A DNA stretch of 64,000 nt from Candidatus Proximibacter danicus. GTDB taxonomy: Bacteria; Pseudomonadota; Gammaproteobacteria; Burkholderiales; Rhodocyclaceae. The notes under the pieces are model-generated. The model was not told the DNA's origin and ran no database searches. It was given only the letters and a program-made list of their open reading frames with translations. The first letter of the stretch is position 1; every line of letters begins with the position of its first letter. The stretch is taken from the NCBI GenBank assembly GCA_016710885.1, contig JADJUC010000010.1, positions 75,305-139,304 of the forward strand, given 5' to 3'. Position numbers and translations under genes: made by a program. Below are positions 1 through 10,709 of the stretch, piece by piece.

Positions 1-2510
<2,510 letters not shown>

Positions 2511-2537
2511 TGGGGGGTCTGGAGCCTAGAGGGATAA

Positions 2538-3806
2538 GTGAGCAAACCTGATAATATACGCCCCTTCCCCAGCATGAACCAACCTCGAATAGCTCCCATG
2601 TTTTCTCCTTCGGCCGACCCGATGACGCGTGACGAAAAGCGCGCCGGCGCCAGTCTCGCCGCCATTTTTGCGTTGCGTATGCTGGGTCTGTTCCTGATCC
2701 TGCCGGTCTTCGCCGTGCATGCCCAGAGTATCCCCGGTGGTGATAACCTGACCATGGTCGGCATCGTCCTCGGCGCCTACGGACTCACCCAGTCCATGCT
2801 GCAGATCGCCTTTGGCGCCGCTTCCGACCGTTATGGCCGCAAGCGGGTGATCATCATCGGCCTCGTCATCTTTTCCATCGGCAGCTTTGTTGCTGCGCTG
2901 GCACCGGATATCTATTGGGTCATTGCCGGCCGCATCCTGCAGGGGGCGGGGGCCATCTCCGCTGCCGTCACTGCGCTGGCCGCCGACCTCACGCGCGAAC
3001 AGCACCGCACCAAGGTAATGGCCATGATCGGCTCCTCGATCGGCCTCGTTTTCGCGCTGTCGCTGGTCATTGCGCCAATCCTTTACCAGGCCATCGGCAT
3101 GGGTGGGCTCTTTGGCTTGACCGGCACGCTGGCGTTGGCCGCTATCCTGCTCGTGCTCTACGTGGTGCCGGAGCCGCCGCCGCCCGAACCGCATGAAATG
3201 GGGCCGATTCCGTTTTCGAAGGTGGCCTTTGACAAGGAATTACTGCGCCTCAATTTCGGCATTTTCACGCTGCACATGGCGCAGATGGCCATGTTCGTGG
3301 TGATTCCGCTGGCGCTGGTGAAAGCCGGCGGCCTGGCCCTGGCCGACCACTGGAAGGTCTATCTGCCGGCGCTGCTGCTGTCCTTCGTGCTGATGATCCC
3401 GGCGATCATCGTTGCCGAGAAGAAGAACAAGACCAAGCCGGTCTTCAATATCGCCATTGGCCTGATCCTGCTGACCCAGATGGGTTTTGCCGCCTTCGGC
3501 GAGGGCGTCTGGTCGCTTTTCTTCTTCCTGTTCGTCTTCTTCGTTGGCTTCAACATCCTCGAAGCCTCGCTGCCATCCATGATCTCGCGTATCGCGCCAC
3601 CGCAAGCCAAGGGGCTGGCGCTCGGCATATATAATACGACTCAGGCTTTGGGGCTGGCCGTGGGCGGCGCCCTTGGCGGCCTGCTGGCGCAGCGTTTCGG
3701 TGCCGATGCCGTGTATCTGGTGTGTGGCTTGCTGACGCTGGTCTGGCTGGGTTTTGGCCTGACCATGGCGCCGCTGCCGCTGCGGGTGAAGAAACAGGCT
3801 GCTTGA
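2538..3806 (+). CDS. Major facilitator superfamily transporter, YajR-like
   Basis: A twelve-helix MFS permease of about 420 residues. The N-terminal helix reads RMLGLFLILPVFAVHA and the loop after helix 2 carries the motif A variant DRYGRKR, as in the YajR group of drug/proton antiporters. No C-terminal YAM domain is visible. The substrate cannot be predicted. It is divergent from uvrA and followed by ssb, an arrangement common in betaproteobacteria. The start is uncertain: GTG at 2538 has an AGAGGG ribosome site, but a GATAAT-like promoter box lies just inside, so ATG at 2574, 2598 or 2622 may be used. The family usually begins near the last of these (MTRDEKRA). Confidence 0.9.
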   Translation: MSKPDNIRPFPSMNQPRIAPMFSPSADPMTRDEKRAGASLAAIFALRMLGLFLILPVFAVHAQSIPGGDNLTMVGIVLGAYGLTQSMLQIAFGAASDRYGRKRVIIIGLVIFSIGSFVAALAPDIYWVIAGRILQGAGAISAAVTALAADLTREQHRTKVMAMIGSSIGLVFALSLVIAPILYQAIGMGGLFGLTGTLALAAILLVLYVVPEPPPPEPHEMGPIPFSKVAFDKELLRLNFGIFTLHMAQMAMFVVIPLALVKAGGLALADHWKVYLPALLLSFVLMIPAIIVAEKKNKTKPVFNIAIGLILLTQMGFAAFGEGVWSLFFFLFVFFVGFNILEASLPSMISRIAPPQAKGLALGIYNTTQALGLAVGGALGGLLAQRFGADAVYLVCGLLTLVWLGFGLTMAPLPLRVKKQAA

Positions 3807-3846
3807 AAAGCGATTCAAATACAAACCTCTGGAGGTAGACAGAAAA

Positions 3847-4314
3847 ATGGCTTCGGTAAACAAAGTGATCCTCGTCGGCAACCTCGGTGCCGACCCCGAA
3901 ACGCGCTACCTGCCGAGCGGCGACCCGGTGACCAACCTGCGTCTGGCAACGACCGACAGCTGGAAGGACAAGGCCAGCGGCGAGAAGAAGGAAGCCACCG
4001 AATGGCACCGCGTCGTGCTCTTCCGCCGCCTGGCCGAAGTGGCCGGCCAGTACCTGAAGAAGGGTTCGCAGGTCTATATCGAAGGCCGTATCCGTACCCG
4101 CAAGTGGCAGGACAAGGATGGTCAGGAGCGCTACACGACCGAGATTGAAGCCGAAGAAATGAAGATGCTCGGCTCGCGTCAGGGTCAGGGCGAGCCCTCG
4201 CCGTCGTATGGTGGCGGTGGCGGCGACAGTGCCCCGGCCTATGGCGGTGCCAAGCCCGCTGCAGCCGGCAAGAAGCCGAGCTTCGACGACATGGAAGACG
4301 ACATTCCGTTCTGA
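3847..4314 (+). CDS. ssb: Single-stranded DNA-binding protein
   Basis: A 155-residue SSB. It coats single-stranded DNA in replication, recombination and repair and recruits partners through its tail. Residues 1-110 form the OB fold (MASVNKVILVGNLGADPETR at the start), residues 115-140 are a Gly/Gln/Pro-rich linker, and the protein ends in the acidic tip MEDDIPF that binds exonucleases and helicases. GGAGG lies about 10 nt before the ATG. It stands alone behind the MFS gene, with a strong terminator just downstream. The length is typical of betaproteobacterial SSB. Confidence 0.98.
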   Translation: MASVNKVILVGNLGADPETRYLPSGDPVTNLRLATTDSWKDKASGEKKEATEWHRVVLFRRLAEVAGQYLKKGSQVYIEGRIRTRKWQDKDGQERYTTEIEAEEMKMLGSRQGQGEPSPSYGGGGGDSAPAYGGAKPAAAGKKPSFDDMEDDIPF

Positions 4315-4340
4315 CCCGCACCTGTCTGGTGTAAAGATTC

Positions 4341-4370
4341 AGCCGACCTGGTTTTTGGTCGGCTTTTTCT
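4341..4370 (+). terminator. Rho-independent terminator of ssb
   Basis: Perfect 8-bp stem AGCCGACC / GGTCGGCT with an 8-nt loop, followed by a T-run. It lies 27 nt after the ssb stop codon and separates ssb from the converging mqsRA operon. Confidence 0.93.
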
Positions 4371-4391
4371 TTGGGTTCATCGGTCTACGAA

Positions 4392-4799
4392 TCACGCAGC
4401 GCGCACCTCGTCGAGCAAGTCCGGGTGGCGATCAAGTACCTTGAGCAACTTCACCAGTGCCAGCGACGGCCGGGTTTTCCCGTTTTCGTAACGCGAAAAC
4501 GCATTTACGCCGCCACCGAAAATTTCGGCTGCCTGTTGCTGATCCAGCGCCAGTTTCTTCCTCACGCTGGCGATGAACGCCGGATCAACGATCGTCGCAT
4601 TCACCTGCTTGTTGAATTCCAGCATCGCTAGGCTGGTCCGGGTCGATTCCGCCATATCCAGTACCGCCTCCCCGCAGGCCAGGCAATAGTCCCCCGTCAC
4701 ATCCGGTATGGAAGTTGTCTCGCCCTTGTAGGTGTACAGCATGTCGCGAGTGTCACGGACCAGTTCGGCTGCGGCGCAACTTGGACATTTCATGTTCAT
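4392..4799 (-). CDS. mqsA: MqsA-family antitoxin and autorepressor
   Basis: A 135-residue antitoxin of the MqsRA type II system. The N-terminal zinc domain has two CxxC pairs (CPSC at residues 5-8, CLAC at 39-42). The C-terminal XRE-type helix-turn-helix (residues about 78-125) contains the typical AFSRYENGKTRPS recognition segment. In E. coli MqsA neutralises the MqsR RNase and represses its own operon. The start overlaps the mqsR stop by 4 nt (ATGA), so translation is probably coupled, with the toxin gene first as in E. coli. Confidence 0.95.
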   Translation of the reverse strand: MNMKCPSCAAAELVRDTRDMLYTYKGETTSIPDVTGDYCLACGEAVLDMAESTRTSLAMLEFNKQVNATIVDPAFIASVRKKLALDQQQAAEIFGGGVNAFSRYENGKTRPSLALVKLLKVLDRHPDLLDEVRAA

Positions 4800-5092
4800 A
4801 GCTCCTTGAAGGATACGATGAGTACGTCATCAATGACCGTGAGTTTCAGGTAGACCTCTCCGGCGGCCGTCATCGGCCGATACACGTCCTGCCAGATACG
4901 GTGATCCGCGTGGGTCGTCATGCTCTTGTAGAAATCGACCGGCGTCAGCGCCAGCACCACCTCCACAATCCCGGCAAAGTCAAAACCCAAGGCAGCACCG
5001 CCCGTCAGCGCAGACATCGTTGACCGAACCTTGCCCGCCTCAGTCAACGCTTTGACGACCGGCAGCCGGCAGTGAGGCGCTGATTTCTCCAT
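4796..5092 (-). CDS. mqsR: MqsR-family mRNA interferase toxin
   Basis: A 98-residue RelE-fold endoribonuclease that in E. coli cleaves mRNA at GCU/GCA sites. It matches MqsR over its whole length: MEKSAPHCRL at the start, DFYKSMTTHADHRIWQDVYR in the middle and LIVSFKEL at the end, including the Lys, Gln and Tyr positions expected for catalysis. It is the first gene of the mqsRA operon, and a palindromic AACC/GGTT operator candidate sits 12 nt before the start codon. The reading frame is intact, so the module looks functional. Confidence 0.96.
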   Translation of the reverse strand: MEKSAPHCRLPVVKALTEAGKVRSTMSALTGGAALGFDFAGIVEVVLALTPVDFYKSMTTHADHRIWQDVYRPMTAAGEVYLKLTVIDDVLIVSFKEL

Positions 5093-5101
5093 GTACCAGT
5101 A

Positions 5102-5117
5102 TTAACCTAGTTGGTTT
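5102..5117. promoter_or_regulatory. Candidate MqsA operator upstream of mqsR
   Basis: The palindrome AACC-TAGTT-GGTT lies directly before mqsR. E. coli MqsA binds AACCT-N3-AGGTT-type palindromes at the same place. A second AGTTGGTTAA half-site follows at about 5127. Operator function is inferred from position and similarity. Confidence 0.6.
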
Positions 5118-5466
5118 ATTTGGCAAGTTGGTTAATTGCGAGCAAGGAAAATAGATGATGTCCGTGTAATCCAGAGGAGCTTTGGCCGGTCCGAGGCGTA
5201 TCGCCGGCGTTCCCTTCTTTCGGGAGTCCTTACCCTCGCCAATTCAGAGGTAGTTGTGGTGCGCCCGGAAGATCGTCGTCAGCTTGTCGATTTGCTCCGG
5301 TGCTGACGGAGTGAGTGAGGCTACGTAAGCTTCTGTCGCCTGCGCAAGGGTCGTTGATGTTGGTGGCTTGCTTGGCGTTCTGCTCGTGCCTTCACGTTTG
5401 GATAGTTGCCCCGCTCACCGCGAATTGGTGCAAAATTGCGGCAGTGCAACATTCGAGGGCTGCCTT
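5118..5466. other. Intergenic region without a convincing gene
   Basis: About 350 bases between mqsR and the HDOD gene. On the minus strand there is an open frame of about 55 codons ending with TGA at 5244-5246, whose last residues read IFRAHHNYL. No start codon is visible. It could be the 3' end of a decayed gene, but I cannot assign a family. The HDOD ribosome site (GAGGGC) lies at the right end. Confidence 0.4.
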
Positions 5467-6315
5467 GTGAGCAAGCAGATCTGTTTCAAGATCCTGGAAG
5501 ACGTGGCTCAGGACCTTTCCGGCGACAAGGTGAGCTTTCCCACCTTCCTGGACATTACCTTTCAGGTGCGTACGGCCCTGAAAAACCCGAATCTCACCGT
5601 CGATCAACTGGCCCAGCTTGTTGGTGCCGAGCCCTTGATGAGCGCCAAGATCATCAGCATGTCCAATTCGGTGGCGATGAACCCGGGCGGACGAGCCGTT
5701 GCCGACGTCAAGACCGCCATCAATCGTGTCGGTATGGAAGCAGTGCGGACCGTCTCGTTCGCCGTGGCGATGGAGCAGTTGCTCAAGTCGAAGAACATGC
5801 AGAATTTCGGCGACTTGTCGAAGCGGCTGTGGGAGCACACCGTCCATGTCGCGGCGCTGTGCCGCGTTCTGGCCCGGAAGTTCTCGCGCACCAATCCCGA
5901 TGAGGCGATGTTTGCCGGGCTGGTGCACGATATCGGCGTTTTCTACCTGCTGTCGCGTGCCGCCAACTTCCCGGAGTTATCCGCTGACAAGGTGGAACTG
6001 CATTCCCTGCTGGAGCAGTGGCACGACAATATCGGCCACGCCCTGCTGGCCGCGCTGGGGCAGCCAGAAGCGGTGCTGAAGGCGGTGCAGGAGCATGAAA
6101 CAGAGCGCGCACTGAGCGAAATCCGCACGCTTCCAGAAGTCCTCTTCGTCGCCAACAAGATGGCCAATACCGTCTGCGCCTGGCGTGACCCGCAGTTCGG
6201 TACGTCGGTTGATACTTCGGCGCTGACGGCCCTTTTCGATACCGAAACCTTGCAGGGCTTGCTGGAAGAGTCGGACGAGGAAGTGGCCTCGCTCAAGTCG
6301 GCACTGCACGGCTGA
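5467..6315 (+). CDS. HDOD domain signalling protein
   Basis: A protein of about 282 residues made almost entirely of one HDOD domain, a non-catalytic relative of the HD phosphohydrolases found in bacterial signalling. The segment LVHDIGVFYLL keeps the central HD pair. HDOD proteins are linked to regulation of chemotaxis, motility, type IV pili and c-di-GMP output; no partner gene lies nearby. I chose GTG at 5467 (VSKQICFKILEDV) because it has GAGGGC 5 nt upstream and the family starts there. An in-frame ATG at 5368 would add 33 unsupported residues. Its frame ends 46 nt before kup. Confidence 0.85.
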   Translation: MSKQICFKILEDVAQDLSGDKVSFPTFLDITFQVRTALKNPNLTVDQLAQLVGAEPLMSAKIISMSNSVAMNPGGRAVADVKTAINRVGMEAVRTVSFAVAMEQLLKSKNMQNFGDLSKRLWEHTVHVAALCRVLARKFSRTNPDEAMFAGLVHDIGVFYLLSRAANFPELSADKVELHSLLEQWHDNIGHALLAALGQPEAVLKAVQEHETERALSEIRTLPEVLFVANKMANTVCAWRDPQFGTSVDTSALTALFDTETLQGLLEESDEEVASLKSALHG

Positions 6316-6361
6316 CGAACGCGCCTGCCGGCCCCCAGAGAACTTTACGGACGACCGAACA

Positions 6362-8251
6362 ATGTCGAATGATTCCCAGCTTTCGCCACAGAAAAAGGCC
6401 TTGGCAGGCATTGCCCTGGCCGCTCTCGGGGTGGTCTATGGCGACATCGGCACCAGCCCGCTTTATGCGATGAAGGAAGTCTTTGCCGGCAATCATCCTA
6501 TTCCGCTGACCGAAGAGAACGTGCTTGGCAGTCTCTCGCTCTTTTTCTGGGCGCTGATCATCGTCGTTTCGCTGAAGTACGTGTCCATCATCATGCGTGC
6601 CGACAACCGTGGCGAAGGCGGCATCATGGCGCTGATCGCCCTGGCCCTGCACGATGCCCAGGGCAACGCCCGGCGCATGAAAATCATCACCATCATCGGC
6701 GTGCTGGGCGCGGCGATGTTCTACGGCGACGGCATGGTAACGCCGGCGATTTCGGTGCTTTCTGCGGTGGAAGGCCTGGAGGTGATCGCCCCTGCGCTGC
6801 ACCCCTTCGTTATACCCGTTACGTTGCTGGTGCTGTTCGGGCTGTTCTTCGTGCAGAAACGCGGTACGGCAGCGGTCGGTTCCTTCTTCGGGCCCGTCAT
6901 GCTGATCTGGTTCGGCGTGCTGGCGGTGCTGGGCATCTATAACCTGATTGCCAACCCGATGGTGCTCAAGGCGATCAATCCCTGGTACGGCCTGAGCTTT
7001 CTCGATGCCAACAAGGCCCTGGCGCTGATGGCCATGGGCAACGTCGTGCTGGCGGTCACCGGCGCCGAGGCGCTTTATGCCGACATGGGCCACTTTGGTC
7101 GCAAGCCGATCCAGTTGGCCTGGTATGGTTTCGTGCTGCCGGCGCTGGTGCTCAATTACTTTGGACAAGGGGCGCTGATCCTTGCCAACCCGGCGGCGGC
7201 CCAAAACCCCTTCTTTCTCTCGGCACCTGACTGGGCATTGATTCCGCTTGTCGGTCTCGCCACCGTTGCCACCGTGATCGCCTCGCAGGCGGTTATTTCC
7301 GGCGCCTTCTCGATTTCGCGCCAGGCCATGCAGCTCGGCTTCATGCCGCGCATGGAGGTCCAGCACACCTCCGCCAGGGAACAGGGGCAGATCTATTTGC
7401 CTGCAGTTAACTGGGGCTTGCTGGCGGCAGTGTCCATCCTTGTGCTCGGTTTCAAGTCTTCGAACAATCTGGCGGCCGCCTACGGTATTGCGGTTACCGG
7501 CGACATGGTCATCACCTCGCTGCTGGCAACCGTGGTCGTCGCCAAGGTCTGGGGCTGGGGATGGAACCGGGCGATCGCGCTGTTTTCCGCGTTCATGGTT
7601 GTCGAGCTGACCTTCCTGTACGCCAGCATCCTCAAGATTCCAGACGGGGGCTGGTTCCCGCTGGTCGCCGGTTGCGGCATCTTCGTGCTGATGACCACCT
7701 GGAAGCGCGGACGGGAGTTGCTCAACGAGCGCCTGCAGGGCGAGGCGCTGCAGCTCGATGCTTTCATCGACGCCTTGCTGATCGGCTTGCCAACCCGCGT
7801 GCAGGGGACGGCCGTGTTCATGAATGCCAACCCCAACGGCGTGCCGCACGCCCTCTTGCACAATCTCATGCACAACAAGGTGTTGCACGAACGCGTGCTG
7901 CTGGTGTCGGTGCAGGTGTTCGACGTGCCCTACGTGCCCGAGATCGACCGCGTCGAAGTACATAAGCTGAAGGGCGATTTCTACCGGGTCATCGTCCAGT
8001 ACGGCTTCAAGGATGAGCCGGACATTCCGGCCGCCCTGGCCTTGTGTGCGGCTGCCGGACTGCATCTGGAACTGCTCGATACCTCTTTTTTCCTCGGCCG
8101 CGAAACCTTGATCCCGCGCTTCGGTTCGGAGATGAGCATCTGGCGCACCAAGCTGTTCATTGCCATGTTCCGCAATGCCGGCAGCGCCACGGCCTTTTTC
8201 AAGATCCCGTCGAATCGCGTCGTCGAACTCGGGACGCAGATCGTCCTTTAG
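6362..8251 (+). CDS. kup: Low-affinity potassium transporter Kup
   Basis: A 629-residue Kup/HAK/KT permease that imports K+ by proton symport across the inner membrane. The signature GVVYGDIGTSPLYAMKEVF stands at residues 23-41. About twelve hydrophobic helices follow up to residue 450, then the cytosolic C-terminal domain. The length is normal for Kup. The TAG stop overlaps the converging rfaE2 stop by 3 nt, so no space is left for a terminator between the two genes. Confidence 0.97.
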   Translation: MSNDSQLSPQKKALAGIALAALGVVYGDIGTSPLYAMKEVFAGNHPIPLTEENVLGSLSLFFWALIIVVSLKYVSIIMRADNRGEGGIMALIALALHDAQGNARRMKIITIIGVLGAAMFYGDGMVTPAISVLSAVEGLEVIAPALHPFVIPVTLLVLFGLFFVQKRGTAAVGSFFGPVMLIWFGVLAVLGIYNLIANPMVLKAINPWYGLSFLDANKALALMAMGNVVLAVTGAEALYADMGHFGRKPIQLAWYGFVLPALVLNYFGQGALILANPAAAQNPFFLSAPDWALIPLVGLATVATVIASQAVISGAFSISRQAMQLGFMPRMEVQHTSAREQGQIYLPAVNWGLLAAVSILVLGFKSSNNLAAAYGIAVTGDMVITSLLATVVVAKVWGWGWNRAIALFSAFMVVELTFLYASILKIPDGGWFPLVAGCGIFVLMTTWKRGRELLNERLQGEALQLDAFIDALLIGLPTRVQGTAVFMNANPNGVPHALLHNLMHNKVLHERVLLVSVQVFDVPYVPEIDRVEVHKLKGDFYRVIVQYGFKDEPDIPAALALCAAAGLHLELLDTSFFLGRETLIPRFGSEMSIWRTKLFIAMFRNAGSATAFFKIPSNRVVELGTQIVL

Positions 8252-8740
8252 AGTCGGCGAATCTTTTCGAGCAGCGCCGTCGTCGATTTCTCGTGGATGA
8301 ACGGGATCGAATGCACGGCACCTCCCCATCCCCTGACTTCGCTGGCGCCGACGATACGCTCTGGCGCCCAGTCGCCGCCCTTGACCAGAATGTCCGGGCG
8401 GATGGCCAGAATGCGCTGCAGCGGCGTGTCTTCGTCAAACCAGGTAACCATATCGACACAGGCCAGCGAAGCCATCACCGCCAGCCGGTCGGCCAGCGTG
8501 TTGACCGGACGCTCGTCCCCCTTGCCGAGGCGCTTCACTGACGCATCGCTATTCAACGCAACAATCATCGCAGCACCCAGCGCCCGGGCTTGTGCCAGGT
8601 AGGTCACATGGCCGCGGTGCAGGATGTCGAAACAGCCATTGGTGAAAACCAGTGGTCGAGGAAGATCGCCGATGCGGTTGGCGAGTTGCTCGGGGGGGCA
8701 TATCTTGGCTTCGAAAGCCGGAGGGGTGTAGGGGCTTCAT
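8248..8740 (-). CDS. rfaE2: Heptose-1-phosphate adenylyltransferase (5' end disturbed)
   Basis: Adds AMP to D-glycero-beta-D-manno-heptose 1-phosphate to make ADP-heptose for the LPS core; the kinase half (rfaE1) is not in the window. The nucleotidyltransferase signature LVFTNGCFDILHRGHVTYL is present, as is a conserved VKGGDW. The conserved N-terminal stretch PAFEAKICPPEQLA is open in the same frame but has no ATG, GTG or TTG before a TGA at 8737-8739. An ATG at 8738-8740 would join this frame if one base were removed from the GGGG run at 8731-8734. The in-frame GTG at 8605-8607 lies after the active-site motif and cannot be the true start. A sequencing indel is the simplest explanation. Confidence 0.85.
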
Positions 8741-8792
8741 CGGCGGCTCGGGTTGAAGTGTTTGGGTGGTGGGGTACCTGAAGCAGGAGATT

Positions 8793-9719
8793 CTACCGGG
8801 TTTGCTCAGCGGCTTTGTCTGTGTTGTCCGACCGCCAGGCTGAAAGCGCCGCCAGCAGGTCTGGCAGCGTGTGCAGCAGGGCCGTGTCGCCGGGTGGGGT
8901 GCAGCGCGCAACGCCGCTGCCGCCGGCCCATAGCCTGATGTGCGCAGGCAGGAGCGTGCGCAACTGGGTTAATAGCGGCGTCACCTGCCGCTGTGGAAAG
9001 GCCGATGAGAACGACAGGGCTACGATGTCCGCCTGATGGGCGCTGGCGGCCATGCCGATGTCGGCAATCGGGGTTTGCGTGCCGAGCGAAACACAGCTCG
9101 CTCCTTCCAGCGCCAGCAAGGCCTCGCTCATCAGCAGGCCGAGTACGTGCTGCTCATCCGGAACGGTCGTCAGGACGACGCGCGGCAGACCGCCGCTGGC
9201 GGGCAGGGCGCTGATCGCCTGGCGCAGCAGCGCCTGCATCTGCTCTGTATAGAGGTGTTCCTCGAAAACCTCCAGTTCGCCCCGCATCCAGGCTTCGCCC
9301 ACGGCACAGTTGAGGTGGCCAACGGTTTCCAGTACGAAATTCTGCAGACCCTGACGGTGCATCGCCTGATTGAGCGCCCCGCGCAGCGCGCGGGCGTCGT
9401 TGGCCTTGAGTAAGGTCAGGATTGCCATCTGCAGATTGTCGCCGGTCGGCGTGGCGACGCGGGCTTGTGGCGCACTGCTGACGATGTCCGCGAGTTCCTC
9501 GTCGGCGGCCGCCATCAGCCGGCCGGGCCTGAACCCCTGATCCATCAGCCGCTTGATCAGCCGCAGCTTGTCCACCTGGTCGGCGGGGTAGAGCCGCTCG
9601 CCGTTGCCATCACGCTCGGGAGTCGGGAAACCGTAGCGGCGCTCCCACACCCGCAGGGTGTCCTTGGCGACGCCGGTGTCGCGTTCAACGGCAGCAATCG
9701 TAAAAGCGGGGCGATTCAT
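8793..9719 (-). CDS. CarH/LitR-type MerR regulator with B12-binding photoreceptor domain
   Basis: A 308-residue regulator: MerR-type winged helix (residues 5-70, with VWERRYGFPTPERDGNGERL), a helical cap (about 95-170) and a Rossmann cobalamin-binding domain (about 178-295). The cap contains W144 followed nine residues later by E154-H155, the Wx9EH signature of adenosylcobalamin light sensors. The B12 domain has E189-x-H191-x-x-G194, which supplies the lower axial histidine. CarH/LitR proteins repress in the dark as AdoCbl tetramers and release DNA in light. Start ATG at 9717-9719 chosen over an upstream GTG. Two mirrored operators lie between it and the divergent stress/lipid operon. Confidence 0.9.
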   Translation of the reverse strand: MNRPAFTIAAVERDTGVAKDTLRVWERRYGFPTPERDGNGERLYPADQVDKLRLIKRLMDQGFRPGRLMAAADEELADIVSSAPQARVATPTGDNLQMAILTLLKANDARALRGALNQAMHRQGLQNFVLETVGHLNCAVGEAWMRGELEVFEEHLYTEQMQALLRQAISALPASGGLPRVVLTTVPDEQHVLGLLMSEALLALEGASCVSLGTQTPIADIGMAASAHQADIVALSFSSAFPQRQVTPLLTQLRTLLPAHIRLWAGGSGVARCTPPGDTALLHTLPDLLAALSAWRSDNTDKAAEQTR

Positions 9720-9721
9720 AA

Positions 9722-9736
9722 TTTGTCCTGGACAAA
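9722..9736. promoter_or_regulatory. Operator 1 of the CarH-like regulator
   Basis: Perfect palindrome TTTGTCC-T-GGACAAA, two bases before the regulator's ATG on the minus strand. It contains the AGGA that acts as that gene's ribosome site. Its centre is 63 bp (six helical turns) from operator 2. Assignment to the CarH-like protein is inferred from position and symmetry. Confidence 0.7.
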
Positions 9737-9739
9737 CGG

Positions 9740-9768
9740 TTGACATCGGGGTTTCTGAAGGCTATCTT
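9740..9768 (+). promoter_or_regulatory. Sigma70-type promoter of the stress/lipid operon
   Basis: TTGACA at 9740-9745, a 17-bp spacer and TATCTT at 9763-9768. The predicted transcription start is near 9775. The promoter lies exactly between the two palindromic operators, so a repressor bridging them would occlude it. Confidence 0.75.
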
Positions 9769-9783
9769 AGGAGCAACTGATCT

Positions 9784-9800
9784 ATTTGTCCAGGACAAAT
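9784..9800. promoter_or_regulatory. Operator 2 of the CarH-like regulator
   Basis: A 17-bp palindrome ATTTGTCC-A-GGACAAAT just before the ATG at 9802. The operator, its AGGA ribosome site and the following ATGAA repeat, in mirror image, the sequence before the regulator's own start. Confidence 0.7.
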
Positions 9801-9801
9801 T

Positions 9802-10032
9802 ATGAACACCAACCCCTTTCCGTCAAGCCGCAAGACACCTCGCCAGCAGGCTGCTTTGTTCGGTGTGCGCCAAGCCGGGGTGACCGGTTCCTGGAGTGCA
9901 TACGGGCTGGAAGCGCATTTTCCTGTGACTGAAAGTTTGATTGTTTGTCTACCACAAAACAAGTTTTTATCGGTAGCAGGGTGGGGCGCATCAAAACACC
10001 CAGCGGCTGATTTGTTGAAGAAGGAATCGTAA
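9802..10032 (+). CDS. Small unknown ORF at the head of the CarH-controlled operon
   Basis: A 76-residue open frame (MNTNPFPSSRKTPRQQ at the start) that I do not recognise. Support: its ATG sits 6 nt after an AGGA embedded in operator 2, in the same layout as the regulator's start on the other strand, and it ends 2 nt before the glutathione peroxidase ATG. Against: the second half has lower GC than its neighbours and no domain is visible. It may be a leader ORF coupling translation to the next gene, or non-coding 5' leader. Confidence 0.4.
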   Translation: MNTNPFPSSRKTPRQQAALFGVRQAGVTGSWSAYGLEAHFPVTESLIVCLPQNKFLSVAGWGASKHPAADLLKKES

Positions 10033-10034
10033 AA

Positions 10035-10664
10035 ATGCGCAATTCGCTCGTTCAATTTCTGCTCGCCAGGTGCCTGCGCCCGTTGCTGGCGGCAACGTTG
10101 CTGCTTGTCCTGCCAGCGACCGCTGCGACCAACGCGCCAACGAGCGCGGAAAAGAACGCAAATTCTGCCGAGATGTCCTGCCCGGCGCTGCTCAATCACA
10201 GCTTCCCCCGTCTGCACGATGAAAAGCCGCAGTCGCTCTGTGAGTGGAAGGGCAAGGTGCTGCTGGTGGTGAACACCGCCAGCTATTGCGGATTCACCAA
10301 GCAGTACGACGGGCTGGAAAAGCTGTATGCACGGCTTCGTGATCGCGGACTGGTCGTGGTCGGTTTTCCGACCAATGACTTTGGCGAGCAGGAGCCGGGC
10401 AGCAACAAGGAAATCGCCGAATTTTGCCGACTGACCTATGGCATCGAATTTCCGATGTTTGCCAAGACCACGGTCAAGGGGAAGTCGATCAACCCCTTCT
10501 ACGCGGAGCTGATCCGCCTCAGCGACACGAGCCCCAAGTGGAACTTCTACAAATATCTGATCGATCGCAGCGGCAAGGAAGTCATTGCCTACTCCAGCTT
10601 CACCGACCCGGACGACAAGAAGCTGTTGGCCAAGGTCGAGGAATTCCTGGCGCGCAAGCCGTAA
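10035..10664 (+). CDS. Exported glutathione peroxidase family protein (BtuE-like)
   Basis: A 209-residue thiol peroxidase. Residues 1-31 form an N-terminal signal or anchor segment, so it likely acts in the periplasm. The peroxidatic cysteine is C85 in NTASYCGFTKQ. The family motif FPTNDFGEQEPGSNKEI and the WNFYKYLID segment, with the catalytic Gln and Trp, are present. It would reduce lipid and hydrogen peroxides. As the first well-supported gene behind the CarH-type promoter, it fits a photo-oxidative stress role. The cysteine (not selenocysteine) form is usual in bacteria. Confidence 0.9.
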   Translation: MRNSLVQFLLARCLRPLLAATLLLVLPATAATNAPTSAEKNANSAEMSCPALLNHSFPRLHDEKPQSLCEWKGKVLLVVNTASYCGFTKQYDGLEKLYARLRDRGLVVVGFPTNDFGEQEPGSNKEIAEFCRLTYGIEFPMFAKTTVKGKSINPFYAELIRLSDTSPKWNFYKYLIDRSGKEVIAYSSFTDPDDKKLLAKVEEFLARKP

Positions 10665-10709
10665 CAGTCTCAACGCAAGACCAACCCGCTCATAACGACG
10701 GAGATGACG

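Noticed and set aside
6293..8329. Long minus-strand open frame opposite kup
   Set aside because: It is a mirror frame of the intact kup gene, a usual effect of high GC; its translation is low-complexity (Gln/His/Arg-rich) with no domain.
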